The translations under genes were made by a program, and so were the position numbers. From Chthoniobacterales bacterium (lineage in GTDB: Bacteria > Verrucomicrobiota > Verrucomicrobiia > Chthoniobacterales > JACTMZ01), in the NCBI GenBank assembly GCA_018883245.1, contig VEQL01000016.1:1-57318 (forward strand): a stretch of 57,318 nucleotides of DNA. Direction: 5' to 3'. Below are positions 1 to 8,895 of the stretch, in pieces (the first letter of the stretch is position 1; each line of letters starts with the position of its first letter). The notes under the pieces are model-generated. The model saw nothing but the letters and a program-made list of their open reading frames with translations, searched no databases and was not told the origin of the DNA.

Positions 1-624
1 GGGTGAAGTGACGCGGGGGTGTTTCTCGTGTTCAGGGAAGCGGAAGTTGACGAACCACTCCTGATAAAGGGAGCGAGCCATCGTCTCCAGAATCCGAATC
101 CGCCGCTGGCTGTTTTCAATCAGCTCGTCGTATGCGGAAAGGATGCCTGAAACTCGACGCTGTGTGTTGAAGTCTTCGATGTAGCTGACCTCGAAGGCTC
201 GGAGGTTCGCGAGGCTGATAAACGGCTGAGCGGCGCCTGAGCGCACATTTATTACGTTTGACCGGAACTCAGGGCTCAAAACGACATAGTAAAAATAGCT
301 ACCTTCTACCTTGTGGCTGTTTGGGCGAAATAGCGCGACGTTTTTGATGCTGAACTCGCGGTCATCTTTGACTAATGCAGTGTCACCAACTGAACCAATG
401 TTGCTGAACAAGATGTCACCCCGTCGAGGCTTCACTCTCTTGCAGGCTTCTTCGTGGTCTTGCTGCGTGATGAAATCACAGGTTGAGAAATCAACCGTGC
501 CGCCGGAGATGTTTTTTCCTTTAATGAACGGCACGCCGTCCTTTTGAAGTTTGGGGGAATCGTGCGTGCCATCAGTCACCAACTCACAAAGCTCCTCCAT
601 TCGCGCTCGTCGCAGTGTAGCCAT
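1..624 (-). CDS. hsdS: Type I restriction-modification specificity subunit HsdS (partial)
   Basis: This frame reads 208 codons from ATG at 624 and runs off the left window edge without a stop, so the 3' part is missing. HsdS subunits choose the DNA target of a type I restriction-modification complex with HsdM and HsdR. The N-terminus has the usual HsdS opening, with a GTHDSP motif followed by FIKGKNI, and later AQPFISLANLR and a coiled-coil-like stretch (AYDELIENSQRRIRILE). These fit one target-recognition domain plus the start of the central conserved region. The start lies 2 nt after the hsdM stop, so the two genes are probably translated together. The family call rests on recognised motifs, not on a search. 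The target sequence cannot be inferred. Confidence 0.85.
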   Translation of the reverse strand, partial: MATLRRARMEELCELVTDGTHDSPKLQKDGVPFIKGKNISGGTVDFSTCDFITQQDHEEACKRVKPRRGDILFSNIGSVGDTALVKDDREFSIKNVALFRPNSHKVEGSYFYYVVLSPEFRSNVINVRSGAAQPFISLANLRAFEVSYIEDFNTQRRVSGILSAYDELIENSQRRIRILETMARSLYQEWFVNFRFPEHEKHPRVTSP

Positions 625-626
625 CG

Positions 627-2252
627 TCACGCCTCCAAAATCTCCGCCACGTTGCGGGCGATGGTTTGTTCAAGCTCATGCGCTTGAGAGTTCAGGGCTT
701 CGAGTTCTTCGTTGAGCGCTTCGAGTTGCTCCTTGAAGTCTTCGTCACTAACGGATTCGCCCGCCGAAACGCCGACGTAGCGACCAGGGTTCAGCGACCA
801 ACCCTGTGCTTTAATTTCATCGAGCGTGGCGGCTTTGCAGAGCCCCGCAATGTCCGTGTATTTCGGCTTCTTGCCGAAAACCTCCTTGAGCTTCTCCTCC
901 GTCTCGCCGTCGCCCAGCGTGTAATCGGGCTCTTCGCCTCGGTAGATGCGGACAATGTTGGCAAGGAAGCCAATCTGTGCAGGTGTCCAGTCGCGAACGG
1001 CGCGGGTGACTTGGCGGTAGATATGCCTCGCATCAACGAAGAGAACTTTGTCCCTGCGGTCGGTCTTGCTCTTGCCCTTGTCGAGGAACCACAGCGTGCA
1101 GGGCAACGTCACCGTGTAGAACATATTCGAGCCGACTGCCACGACGGCATCGACAGCTTGCGCCTCGATGAGCCGCTGACGGATGTCCTGCTCGGAGGAG
1201 CGGGCATCGGAGGCAGAGTTTGCCATCACGAATCCCGCTCTACCCGCGTCGTTCAGTGCGGCGTAGAAAAGCTGAATCCAGAGGTAGTTCGCGTTGTCAG
1301 CACGTGGCAACCCGAACGGAAAACGTCTTCCCGCGCCTGTCTGGTCTTTGAGTCGCTCCTTATCGACCGAGTCCACGTTGAAGGGCGGATTGGCGAGGAC
1401 GAAGTCGAATTTGCCGGTGAGTTTGTGCGGGTCGTCGTAGTAAGTGATGGCTTCACGGATGTCGCCCTCAAGTCCGTGGACAGCGAGGTTCATCCGGCAA
1501 AGCTTGGTTGTGTCGGCAACCTTCTCCTGCCCGAAAATGGATAACTTCGCGGTAGGGTTCGCTTTGTGCTCCGCAACGAAGCGGGCTGACGAGACGAACA
1601 TTCCGCCAGAGCCGCAGGCTGGGTCGAGAATGCGCCCGTGGAACGGCTCCAAGACTTCCACGAGTAGGCGGACAATGCTCTCGGGCGTGTAGAACTCGCC
1701 GCCGCCTTGTCCCTCCTTCATCGCAAACTCACCGAGGAAATACTCGTAGATGCGCCCGAATGCATCGCCGCCGATGTCTGCGCGGATAGTCGAGAAAGCT
1801 TTGAGAAGCTCCTTGAGGAGCCGCGCATCGAAAGACTGGTAGCCCTTCGGCAACACGCCCGCGAGTTGCGGGTTGTCTCGCTCGATGGCGCTCATCGCGT
1901 CGTTGACAGCCTGCCCGAGGCTCTTTCCCCCGCGCCCGCCTTCGGGATACTCCAGCAGTTCCCCGAAGCGTGCGCCCTCGGGTAGGAATATCACACGCTC
2001 CGCGTGATACGCCGCCGGGTCATCGACAGGCGAGGCACGCCGCGAAGACTTGGCGGACTGCTTTTCGAGTTCCTTTCGTCGAGCCTCGAAGCGGGCATCG
2101 GCGAAGCGAAGGAAAATCAGACCGAGGACGGGCTGGGAGTATTGTGCCGAGGTCAGGCCGGAGTTGGCGCGAAGCTGGTCGGCGGCATCCCAAAGCCGCT
2201 TTTCGAGGGTCGTCTGGGCTTCGTTACTCGCGGAGGGGGCAACCCATTTCAT
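627..2252 (-). CDS. hsdM: Type I restriction-modification system DNA methyltransferase subunit HsdM
   Basis: This is a 541-residue N6-adenine methyltransferase of a type I system; it transfers a methyl group from S-adenosylmethionine to adenine at the site chosen by HsdS. An HsdM N-terminal helical domain covers roughly residues 12-160. The SAM-binding motif DPACGSGG is at about 210-217 and the catalytic motif NPPF at about 288-291. A C-terminal helical tail around 500-535 could contact HsdS. Length is normal for HsdM. The gene is immediately upstream of hsdS, and no hsdR is visible, so the restriction subunit may lie left of the window. The ATG at 2252 gives a family-like N-terminus. Confidence 0.93.
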   Translation of the reverse strand: MKWVAPSASNEAQTTLEKRLWDAADQLRANSGLTSAQYSQPVLGLIFLRFADARFEARRKELEKQSAKSSRRASPVDDPAAYHAERVIFLPEGARFGELLEYPEGGRGGKSLGQAVNDAMSAIERDNPQLAGVLPKGYQSFDARLLKELLKAFSTIRADIGGDAFGRIYEYFLGEFAMKEGQGGGEFYTPESIVRLLVEVLEPFHGRILDPACGSGGMFVSSARFVAEHKANPTAKLSIFGQEKVADTTKLCRMNLAVHGLEGDIREAITYYDDPHKLTGKFDFVLANPPFNVDSVDKERLKDQTGAGRRFPFGLPRADNANYLWIQLFYAALNDAGRAGFVMANSASDARSSEQDIRQRLIEAQAVDAVVAVGSNMFYTVTLPCTLWFLDKGKSKTDRRDKVLFVDARHIYRQVTRAVRDWTPAQIGFLANIVRIYRGEEPDYTLGDGETEEKLKEVFGKKPKYTDIAGLCKAATLDEIKAQGWSLNPGRYVGVSAGESVSDEDFKEQLEALNEELEALNSQAHELEQTIARNVAEILEA

Positions 2253-2691
2253 ATCTGGTCAGAGTAAAGCCCCTATTGCGTATCCAGAAGCAAATAGCAC
2301 CCAACGAGGGCGGAAGTAGTGCATCATCACCCCATCTCCGGGCTTCCGCGAGACAAGCGCAAGCCTCTAGCGTGTCATAAGCGGGCGCGGGTGGAACAAT
2401 CGGCGCAGTTTCGCTCGATGTGGGGCGGGATGTGGCGACCTTCCAATACGACGAACATTTTGCGGGGGGTGGTATCGAGATGTCGCCGTTGGCGATGCCG
2501 CGACCACGTGTTCTTGTCCGTCGATGCACAGGCAGCACACTCAGCGGACTCGCTCGAAGGATCTTCTGTAGCCTCCTCACGGGGGCGCCACACCTGCGCG
2601 ATTTATACGGACGCAAAAGAAGAGACCGGGGGCTCTCGCAAAGCTTGTGCCCAGCTTCCGCAGAATGAATTCCTTGCGGGAGGTGTAAAAC
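2253..2691. other. Intergenic region between hsdM and the AbiE pair
   Basis: This 439-nt stretch separates the divergent hsdM and abiEi genes. Short open frames exist on both strands but none resembles a protein family, so no gene is called. It should hold both promoters, but I could not pick convincing -35/-10 pairs. A good ribosome binding site (GGAGG) sits about 8 nt before the abiEi ATG at 2692. Confidence 0.5.
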
Positions 2692-3453
2692 ATGCTTATG
2701 AGTTCAAGTGTGGCTTTAATTAAGAGGCAAAACTTACTCCAAGCAGTCCAGACGGAACTTCCCCGCGGCTGTCCGCTCACTACGGAAGCAATGAGGGGAC
2801 AGGGAGTGTCTTCGGCTTTGGCTTACCATTATTTGAAAAGCGGATGGCTCGTGCGTTTGGAGCGCGGTGTTTTTGCTTTTCCGCACGATAAGTTGCAGCG
2901 CGATGCTTGCATCAAGCTCTTGGCGACGCGGCTGTCTGGCCTTCATGTCGGGGGCAAGACGGCGCTTGGATGGCGGGGCTTCCGCCACAATCTTGCGGTG
3001 CGAGAGCGTCTCGTCTTGTGGGGCGATGCACGTGGAAAATTGCCTGCGTGGTTTCTCGCGCAATTTCCAGCCCGCTATGTTTCGAAACATCTTTTTTCAG
3101 CGGAGTTGCCCAAAGATTTTGGATTGAAGCCGCTCCCCGAAACTGCCGACGGCGCGCTGGTGTCCGTTCCGGAGCGAGCCCTGCTGGAGATGCTGAGCGA
3201 TGTCGGGCAACAGCAGGGGGTGGAGGAGGCTCGGCATATCATGGAACTGCTTGTTTCAATACGAGGAGATGTTCTTGGGGTCCTACTCAAGTGCTGTGTC
3301 AGAGTGAAGGTTGTGCGTCTTTGCGTAACGTGGTCCGAGGATCTCGGACTCCCTTGGGCGGCGACGGCGCGGAAAGCGGCGGCCCGAAACCTCGGGCGCG
3401 GGAAGTGGAGCGGATTTACGCGAGATGGCAAACGGCTCATCCTGAAAGCCTGA
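2692..3453 (+). CDS. AbiEi-family antitoxin / transcriptional regulator
   Basis: This 253-residue protein resembles AbiEi antitoxins of type IV toxin-antitoxin systems, which carry an N-terminal winged-helix DNA-binding domain and a C-terminal domain that counteracts the toxin. Residues about 8-65 look like the winged helix (SALAYHYLKSGWLVRLERGV). The stretch around 150-215, with VPERALLEMLSDV followed by a HIMELL segment, is typical of the AbiEi C-terminal part. The start is supported by a GGAGG ribosome binding site. Its TGA overlaps the ATG of the next gene by one base (3453), as expected for an antitoxin-toxin operon. Related antitoxins repress their own promoter; no operator was identified here. 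Confidence 0.8.
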   Translation: MLMSSSVALIKRQNLLQAVQTELPRGCPLTTEAMRGQGVSSALAYHYLKSGWLVRLERGVFAFPHDKLQRDACIKLLATRLSGLHVGGKTALGWRGFRHNLAVRERLVLWGDARGKLPAWFLAQFPARYVSKHLFSAELPKDFGLKPLPETADGALVSVPERALLEMLSDVGQQQGVEEARHIMELLVSIRGDVLGVLLKCCVRVKVVRLCVTWSEDLGLPWAATARKAAARNLGRGKWSGFTRDGKRLILKA

Positions 3454-4367
3454 TGGACAAGCAATATATCGATACTGTCCGCCTTCTCTTGGAGGTTGCG
3501 CCGCGAGTTTTCCGCAATTCTCGCTTCGCCATGAAAGGAGGCACCGCGCTGAATCTGTTCGTGCGGAACCTGCCCAGGCTATCGGTGGATATCGACGTTG
3601 TGTTTGTCGAGCACACGATGCCAAGAGAAGCTGCCTTGGCGGAAATAGCTTCTTCGCTGTCCCAATTGGTCGGCGAGTTGAAAGGCTCGGGTTTGTCTGC
3701 GCGGACTCTATCAACGCAGGAAGGGGAGGAGGCGAAGATTCTTGTCGGCAAAGACAAGGCTCAGGTCAAAGTCGAGGTGAACTACAATTTTCGAGGCACG
3801 CTTCTGCCTGTGGAGAAGCGTCCCATTGTTGCGGAGGCGGGCGAACTTTTCTCCGTCGAGGTGAACTTGCCGGTGCTCGGGGAAGACGAGCTTTACGGCA
3901 GCAAAATGGTTGCCGCTCTGGATAGGCAGCATCCGCGTGATTTATTCGATATTCGCGAAATACTCGCCGCAAACGGACTTGGGGAGGGTGTGGTTGATTG
4001 CTTTGTTTGCTATCTCGCAGGGCATAGCCGCCCAATTCACGAGGTTTTATTTTCCACAGATCAACCTCTCGACCTCGCCTACGAGGGGGAGTTTCTTGGC
4101 CTAACCCGTGAATCTGTCTCGCTCGACGAATTGAAAGAGGCGCGTTCGCATCTGAGGGCATGTTTGGCCAACGCCTTGGAATTGCGGCATAGGGATTTCC
4201 TGCTCAGCGTGGCACGCGCCGAGCCGGAGTGGAGCTTGATGCCGTTCGAGCATCTGGCGGAGTTGCCGGCGCTACGGTGGAAGCAGGAAAATTTGCGAAA
4301 ACTCAAAAAAACGAACCCCGAAAAATTCAGAAAGCAGGCCGACGAGTTGTTAAAGCGGCTGGGGTAG
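3453..4367 (+). CDS. AbiEii/AbiGii-type nucleotidyltransferase toxin
   Basis: This 304-residue protein belongs to the AbiEii/AbiGii nucleotidyltransferase-like toxins, the partners of AbiEi. It shows KGGTALNL (about 28-35) and SVDIDVVF (about 44-51), the glycine-rich and DxD motifs that bind nucleotide and metal in this fold. A conserved YGSKMVAALDRQHPRDLFD segment follows near residues 149-167. Characterised AbiE-type toxins stop growth or abort phage infection by modifying a tRNA or nucleotide target; the target here is unknown. The ATG at 3453 overlaps the antitoxin stop. A longer open reading from 2907 in the same frame is rejected because it overlaps abiEi and adds only low-complexity residues. 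Confidence 0.85.
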   Translation: MDKQYIDTVRLLLEVAPRVFRNSRFAMKGGTALNLFVRNLPRLSVDIDVVFVEHTMPREAALAEIASSLSQLVGELKGSGLSARTLSTQEGEEAKILVGKDKAQVKVEVNYNFRGTLLPVEKRPIVAEAGELFSVEVNLPVLGEDELYGSKMVAALDRQHPRDLFDIREILAANGLGEGVVDCFVCYLAGHSRPIHEVLFSTDQPLDLAYEGEFLGLTRESVSLDELKEARSHLRACLANALELRHRDFLLSVARAEPEWSLMPFEHLAELPALRWKQENLRKLKKTNPEKFRKQADELLKRLG

Positions 4368-4457
4368 GACTATTGGCGATGGGGAGTTTTAGATGATGGG
4401 TGATCCCCAAGGGTGGTATTTTCACGGCCAAAAAACGGCCAATTTCAGGCCTCTCCC

Positions 4458-4476
4458 AGGAGTTTTTACTCCTTTA
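4458..4476 (+). terminator. Possible weak intrinsic terminator after the AbiE operon
   Basis: AGGAGT (4458-4463) pairs with ACTCCT (4468-4473) around a four-T loop and is followed by a short T run. It lies 91 nt after the toxin stop. The stem is only 6 bp and the T run is poor, so termination is tentative. Confidence 0.3.
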
Positions 4477-4542
4477 TGGCGAGGCCCAAAGTGGGTGTTC
4501 ATGACACGGCGCTTCAGCGCACGTCTCTCCTTATGAGGGGAG

Positions 4543-4625
4543 TGGGCAGGAGTGGATTCGAACCACTGAAGGCAAGAGCCAGCAGATTTACAGTCTGCCC
4601 CGTTTGGCCACTCCGGAACCTGCCC
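4543..4625 (-). tRNA. tRNA-Tyr (anticodon GTA)
   Basis: The minus strand folds as a tRNA. A 7-bp acceptor stem pairs GGGCAGG (from 4625) with CCTGCCC, followed by discriminator A at 4543. The anticodon loop reads CTGTAAATC with anticodon GTA. The T arm is AGTGG-TTCGAAT-CCACT. A long variable arm makes it a class II tRNA, as bacterial tRNA-Tyr is. The 3' CCA is not encoded. Its 3' end points toward the defence genes. Confidence 0.95.
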
Positions 4626-4647
4626 TGAATTGCGCGTCGTCTATGTC

Positions 4648-5250
4648 TCAAGAACCGACGCGCGGTTCGAGGACTATGCGTTTAATGACGATTTTTTCCA
4701 AGGGAAAGTTGTTGCGGTCAGTGCGTTGCCGGCTGATGGCATCGAGCACGTCGAGACCATCAAGCACGCGGCCGAAGACGGTGTATTGACCGTTGAGCGC
4801 AGGCATGGGCTTGAGCGTGACATAAAACTGGCTGCCGTTGGAGACGCGCGCGGGATTGATCTTGGTGTCGAGGCGCGCGGCGGCGACGGATCCCTTGACG
4901 TGCGGCAGACGGATCTCGGCCGGCACGGTCCAACCCGGGCCACCGGTGCCGGTGCGGTCTGTCGGGCCGCGCTTGCTGTAGGGGTCACCCGTCTGCACGA
5001 GCGTCCCGGGAAACGCGCGGTGAAACTGCATTCCGCGGTAATATTTTTGACGGACGAGCGTCTTGAAGTTTTCCACGTGCTGCGGGGCGGCGTTGTCATA
5101 GAGGCCGATGACGACGCGACGCAAATCGCGGTCGTCACCGATTTTGACATCCATCACGGCCACATCGGGGCCGAGTTGCTGCGCGTGCGAAGACGCAGAC
5201 GCGGCGAGAAGGATCACGCCGGCAACCAAGGCGCGGAGGCACTGCTTCAT
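4648..5250 (-). CDS. Exported cyclophilin-type peptidyl-prolyl cis-trans isomerase
   Basis: This 200-residue protein starts with a Sec signal peptide (positively charged start, hydrophobic core, likely cleavage after about residue 23 at SHA). The rest is a cyclophilin domain with FHRAFPGTLVQTGDP and GSQFYVTL motifs and the FGRVLDGLDVLDAI closing motif. Cyclophilins catalyse proline isomerisation and help envelope proteins fold. Its stop is 22 nt before the tRNA-Tyr. It lies 11 nt downstream of a second isomerase of the parvulin type, and the pair probably forms a periplasmic folding operon. Confidence 0.9.
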   Translation of the reverse strand: MKQCLRALVAGVILLAASASSHAQQLGPDVAVMDVKIGDDRDLRRVVIGLYDNAAPQHVENFKTLVRQKYYRGMQFHRAFPGTLVQTGDPYSKRGPTDRTGTGGPGWTVPAEIRLPHVKGSVAAARLDTKINPARVSNGSQFYVTLKPMPALNGQYTVFGRVLDGLDVLDAISRQRTDRNNFPLEKIVIKRIVLEPRVGS

Positions 5251-5261
5251 CTCGGGACGGC

Positions 5262-6308
5262 TCAGCTTTCTTTCTTGGCCGGGGCGGTGGCTGACGGCGC
5301 GGGGGCGGGCAGCTTGTTCTCGACCTTGGCCTCCGAGCGGATGCTTTCGATCACGCCGCGGACGATCTCGCGGCGCTTGGGCTCCTCGAGGTAGCGCTTG
5401 ATCTGCTCCTTTGATTCGTCAAAGGACAGCGTGCCGGGAGCTTTGCGTCCGGTGACTTTGATCACGTGCCAGCCGAACTGGGTCTTCACCGGCTCCTTGC
5501 TGATTTCGCCTTCTTTGAGGGCAAAAGCGGCATTGGCGAACTCCGGAACCATGCGCTCCTTCGGGAAAAAGTTGAGGTCGCCGCCGGATTCTTTGGCGCC
5601 GGGTTCTTCCGAGACTTCTTTGGCGACTGCGGTGAAGTCTTCTTTTTTCTTGGTCACGCGTTCGAGGGCGGCTTCTGCGGCTTTCTTTTTCTCGGCCACG
5701 ACTTCGTCGTTTGCGCCCTCGGGGATGCGGATGAGGATATGGCTGGCGCGAACCAACTCGGGTTGCTCGAACTCCTTTTTGTTCTCGTCGTAGAATTTTT
5801 TCACGTCCGCATCGGCAACTTTGTCTTTGTCGGCGATCTGGGACTTCATCCAAGTCTGCTGCTGCATGCTGCGCTTAACATCGTCGCGGAACGCGGTCTC
5901 GGTGACGCCGGCTTTGGTCATTTCGCTCTTGAAGACGTCCTCGCTGGGGAATTGGCCCTTGATCTTTTTGATTTCGGCCTCCAAGTCGGCGTCCTTGATT
6001 TCAACGGAGGAAGCTTTGCGCGAGACGAGCTTGTCGATGATGAGTTGGTCGAGGATCTCGCGATATCCGGCCATTTTTTGTTCGGCCGTGAGATCCGCCG
6101 CGTTCATGCCGGATGAGGCGAGGGCATTGTTGAAGGCGTCCTGGAGATCCGCTCGGGAAATTTTTTCGCCTTCGACCACGGCGACGGGATCCGGCAGATC
6201 GACGCTCTCGCTTTTGGCGTCGCCTTTGGGAGTCTGCGCGTGAAGCGACAATGAGCACGCAGTGAAGACAAACAGAAGGGCGGCTGCCCGGCGGATGACT
6301 GATTTCAT
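5262..6308 (-). CDS. Exported SurA/PpiC-like parvulin chaperone
   Basis: This 348-residue protein combines a signal peptide (residues 1-24, ending HAQ), a SurA-like N-terminal helical chaperone region (about 40-180) and one parvulin domain (about 185-289). The parvulin part is marked by ASHILIRIPEG, SGGDLNFFP and TQFGWHVIKV. Such proteins help outer-membrane proteins fold in the periplasm. The open frame extends upstream to 6614, but the ATG at 6308 gives a clean signal peptide and the upstream residues look non-coding, so 6308 is preferred. It is followed 11 nt later by the cyclophilin gene. The C-terminus is rich in Ala, Pro and Lys. Confidence 0.88.
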   Translation of the reverse strand: MKSVIRRAAALLFVFTACSLSLHAQTPKGDAKSESVDLPDPVAVVEGEKISRADLQDAFNNALASSGMNAADLTAEQKMAGYREILDQLIIDKLVSRKASSVEIKDADLEAEIKKIKGQFPSEDVFKSEMTKAGVTETAFRDDVKRSMQQQTWMKSQIADKDKVADADVKKFYDENKKEFEQPELVRASHILIRIPEGANDEVVAEKKKAAEAALERVTKKKEDFTAVAKEVSEEPGAKESGGDLNFFPKERMVPEFANAAFALKEGEISKEPVKTQFGWHVIKVTGRKAPGTLSFDESKEQIKRYLEEPKRREIVRGVIESIRSEAKVENKLPAPAPSATAPAKKES

Positions 6309-6355
6309 AGGAGCCGGGAGTCTGGCAGGGGCGGGCATGCCCGGCCAGAGGTTTT

Positions 6356-6817
6356 TCAGGCTCGCTCCCGCTGGAGCCAATCGAGCATTGCCCTGTGGCG
6401 GCCCGCGAAAATGACCGGGAAAACAAACCGCGCAAGCACCCAGTCGGCCGGCCGCCCGCCGCGCCGGGGTGGAAGACGGAATGTGACGCGGTCGGTCATG
6501 ACCGTGCCCGAGTCGTCGTGCGCCGGTTCGAAAAGGTGCTCGTGCTGCCAAAAAGAAAACGGGCACTCCACGCCGGTATCGACCAGCACGGATGGCGGAT
6601 CGACTTTTTGCCATTGCCCGGTCCAGCGAAGCACGAAGGGCCCCGTCTGCACAACCACGGTGAATTGCTCCCCGACGGCGGCGGTCTCCTTCGCCTCGAT
6701 CCGGCGTATATTCATGCCCGACGGCGCGACAATACGAAGGTTGCGGGGGTTTTCGTGGAACCTCCAGAGCCTGCAGGGACTGGCAGGCAGGGTGATCGAT
6801 CGCGTGTAGAGAGCCAT
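6356..6817 (-). CDS. SRPBCC-fold (START-like) protein, ligand unknown
   Basis: This 153-residue protein resembles the SRPBCC ligand-binding cyclase/dehydrase family. The opening ([23 protein letters not shown]) is how these domains typically begin. The middle carries [12 protein letters not shown] and TVMTDRVTF, followed by a [15 protein letters not shown] tail. The ATG at 6817 is chosen because the family motif begins immediately; an upstream extension to 6883 is unlikely. It sits 47 nt upstream of the parvulin gene on the same strand and is divergent from acpP. The fold binds small hydrophobic ligands in many proteins, but no specific role can be assigned. Confidence 0.7.
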   Translation of the reverse strand: MALYTRSITLPASPCRLWRFHENPRNLRIVAPSGMNIRRIEAKETAAVGEQFTVVVQTGPFVLRWTGQWQKVDPPSVLVDTGVECPFSFWQHEHLFEPAHDDSGTVMTDRVTFRLPPRRGGRPADWVLARFVFPVIFAGRHRAMLDWLQRERA

Positions 6818-6915
6818 GGAAAATCGGGGTGCCGGTTCCAGCCGGGGATGGTTTTCTTTATTGCAATCGCTTGATCCAGCCAATAAGCGTTTCCATTCAA
6901 TCCAACCAAATTCTT

Positions 6916-7158
6916 ATGTCCGACAAACCCATCGAAGAAAGAGTCAAAGAAATCATCGTCAAAGAGCTCAGTGTCAATCCCGAGCAAGTGACGCCTACCG
7001 CGTCATTCATCGAGGATCTCGGTGCCGATTCGCTCGACACCGTGGAGCTGGTCATGGCTTTCGAGGAGGAGTTCGGCGTTGAAGTTCCCGACGAGGAGGC
7101 AGAGAAGCTGCAAACCGTCGGCGATGTGGTCAAATACATCGAAGCGAACAAAAAGTAA
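6916..7158 (+). CDS. acpP: Acyl carrier protein
   Basis: This 80-residue acidic protein is an acyl carrier protein, which carries growing fatty acids on a 4'-phosphopantetheine arm. The attachment serine is in [18 protein letters not shown] at about residues 34-51. Length and charge are typical. The ATG at 6916 gives the family start; there is no clear ribosome binding site before it. Unlike the usual fab cluster, no fabF or fabG follows. A strong terminator 37 nt after the stop isolates the gene, which suggests it is transcribed on its own. Confidence 0.96.
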   Translation: MSDKPIEERVKEIIVKELSVNPEQVTPTASFIEDLGADSLDTVELVMAFEEEFGVEVPDEEAEKLQTVGDVVKYIEANKK

Positions 7159-7194
7159 GCGGATTTTGCCGGGCTGTCCCGGCGCGTCTTGTCA

Positions 7195-7229
7195 CAGCCC
7201 CGGGGCCGCGCTCCGGGGCTGTTTTCTTT
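7195..7229 (+). terminator. Intrinsic terminator after acpP
   Basis: A perfect 9-bp GC-rich stem, CAGCCCCGG (7195-7203) with CCGGGGCTG (7213-7221), encloses a 9-nt loop and is followed directly by TTTTCTTT. This is a classic Rho-independent terminator for acpP. It ends 34 nt before the moeB start. Confidence 0.9.
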
Positions 7230-7263
7230 GCGGACGCGGCGTGCACGGCTATTTGTTTTTCAT

Positions 7264-8397
7264 ATGGGGACATTAGCTTCCGGCGAGATCGAACGGTATG
7301 CGCGGCAGATGGCGCTGCCGGAGTTCGGACATGAGGGGCAGGAAAAGCTGGCGCGGGCGCGTGTTCTTCTTGTCGGTGCGGGGGGACTCGGCTCGCCGGC
7401 GGCGCTTTATCTGGCCTCCGCCGGCGTGGGCGCCCTCGGCATTGTCGATCCGGACAAAGTCGAGTTGTCGAATCTGCATCGGCAAATCCTCCATGGAACC
7501 GCGGACCGCGGGCGCCCGAAGGTTGACTCGGCCAAAGACCGCCTGCACGCCGCGAATCCGCATGTGCGCGTGAAAGCGATCTGCGACCGCTTGACGGCGG
7601 AGAATGCCGTGGAGCTGATCCGGGGGTGGGATGTGGTGATCGATGGTTCGGACAATTTTCCGACACGCTATGCATCCAACGACGCCTGTGTGGTGCTGGG
7701 CATCCCGAATGTTTATGGATCCGTGTGGCGTTTCGAAGGGCAGGTGGCCGTCTTTGCCCCGCACCTTGGCGGACCTTGTTACCGGTGTGTGAATCCGCGT
7801 GCGCCGGAACCGGGCGAAGCTCCCTCCTGCGCAGAGGCCGGCGTGCTCGGCGTCATGCCCGGACTCGTCGGAATCTTGCAGGCGCTCGAGGCGATGAAAC
7901 TCGTCACCGGCATCGGCGATCCGCTGCTCGGACGTTTGCTGCACATCGATGCGCTCGGCGTGAAATTTCGCGAGTTCGGGTTGCGGAATGATCCCCAGTG
8001 CGAGCGCTGTGCGCCCGGCCGTCGCGACAAGCCATTGGCGCAGGAGGGGACGGGTTGCGCAAGCGGGATGGATCCGGGCATCGACGAAATCAATGTTGGC
8101 GAACTCGATGCCGTGCGTAAATCGGGACGTCCTCACGTCCTCCTCGACGTGCGCGAGGCCTGGGAACTGTCCGTCGCGCGGCTGGACCCTTGCCTGCACA
8201 TTCCGCTGGGTGAGTTGCCGGCCCGAACGGGAGAGATTCCGCGCGACATCCCGGTCTATGTCATGTGCCATGGCGGCGTGCGAAGTGCACGCGCGGTGGA
8301 GTTTCTGCGAGGCTCGGGTTTTGGCGCGGCCGTCAACGTGCGGGGAGGAATCGCCGCGTGGTCGCAAGAAATCGACTCTGGCGTTCCGACCTACTAA
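7264..8397 (+). CDS. MoeB/ThiF-type adenylyltransferase fused to a rhodanese domain (MoeZ-like)
   Basis: This 377-residue protein activates the C-terminus of a ubiquitin-like sulfur carrier (MoaD or ThiS type) by adenylation, and its C-terminal rhodanese can supply sulfur. The E1-like domain (about 5-245) has GAGGLGSP at 38-45, two zinc-binding CxxC pairs (CYRC and CERC) and a candidate catalytic Cys in EAPSCAEAG. The rhodanese domain (about 275-377) has an active-site loop CHGGVRS with Cys near 335, so it should be active. The ATG at 7264 excludes an upstream extension that would run through the terminator. It heads a plus-strand run ending with infC. No moaD or thiS is visible, so the substrate carrier is unknown. 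Confidence 0.88.
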   Translation: MGTLASGEIERYARQMALPEFGHEGQEKLARARVLLVGAGGLGSPAALYLASAGVGALGIVDPDKVELSNLHRQILHGTADRGRPKVDSAKDRLHAANPHVRVKAICDRLTAENAVELIRGWDVVIDGSDNFPTRYASNDACVVLGIPNVYGSVWRFEGQVAVFAPHLGGPCYRCVNPRAPEPGEAPSCAEAGVLGVMPGLVGILQALEAMKLVTGIGDPLLGRLLHIDALGVKFREFGLRNDPQCERCAPGRRDKPLAQEGTGCASGMDPGIDEINVGELDAVRKSGRPHVLLDVREAWELSVARLDPCLHIPLGELPARTGEIPRDIPVYVMCHGGVRSARAVEFLRGSGFGAAVNVRGGIAAWSQEIDSGVPTY

Positions 8398-8408
8398 CAT
8401 TCACACAC

Positions 8409-8894
8409 GTGCATTCGATTTTGACAGGCGAAGAAGGACTAAAAGCGGCGCTTGGCCGTATTCCGAGCGGGCTCTATGCCGTGGGCGCAACACTTGAAGG
8501 CCGGCGCACGGGAATGTTGTGCAGTTTTGTCGAACAGGCGGGGTTCGAGCCGCCGATGATCAGCATCTCGCTCGGAAAAGACAGGCCGCTCCGCGCCGTC
8601 CTGGAGCATGGTGGCCTTTTTGCCGTCAATATTCTTGGATCCGAGGACAAAAAGATTCTCGCGGCCTTCGCCTCGGGGCGTGAGGAGGATCCCTTCGCTT
8701 CGTTCAAGCTGTTGGACAACGGCCACGGTCTTCCGCAGTTGGCCGATGCGTTGGCGTGGCTCGCGTGCCGGTGCCGCGGTTCGGTCGCCGCCGGCGACCA
8801 CGTCGTGTATGTGGCCGAAGTCATGGAAGGCTGCTTGCACCGTGAGGAAGGGGAGCCGATGATCCGCGTCCGCAAAAATGGATTCGCCTACTGA
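8409..8894 (+). CDS. Flavin reductase-like FMN-binding protein
   Basis: This 161-residue protein matches the flavin reductase-like split-barrel family, which binds FMN and often reduces flavin with NAD(P)H. Family features are ALGRIPSGLYAVGA near residue 10, MLCSFVEQAGFEPPMISISLG near 35-55, and the GLFAVNILG segment near 70. The start is taken as GTG at 8409, 11 nt after the moeB stop, because it gives the normal family N-terminus; no ATG fits. The next gene starts one base after its stop. The physiological partner is unknown. Confidence 0.75.
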   Translation: MHSILTGEEGLKAALGRIPSGLYAVGATLEGRRTGMLCSFVEQAGFEPPMISISLGKDRPLRAVLEHGGLFAVNILGSEDKKILAAFASGREEDPFASFKLLDNGHGLPQLADALAWLACRCRGSVAAGDHVVYVAEVMEGCLHREEGEPMIRVRKNGFAY

Positions 8895-8895
8895 A

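Noticed and set aside
2907-3452. Long upstream extension of the AbiEii frame (486 codons in total)
   Set aside because: The extra part overlaps abiEi in another frame and has no family resemblance; the toxin starts at 3453 right at the antitoxin stop.
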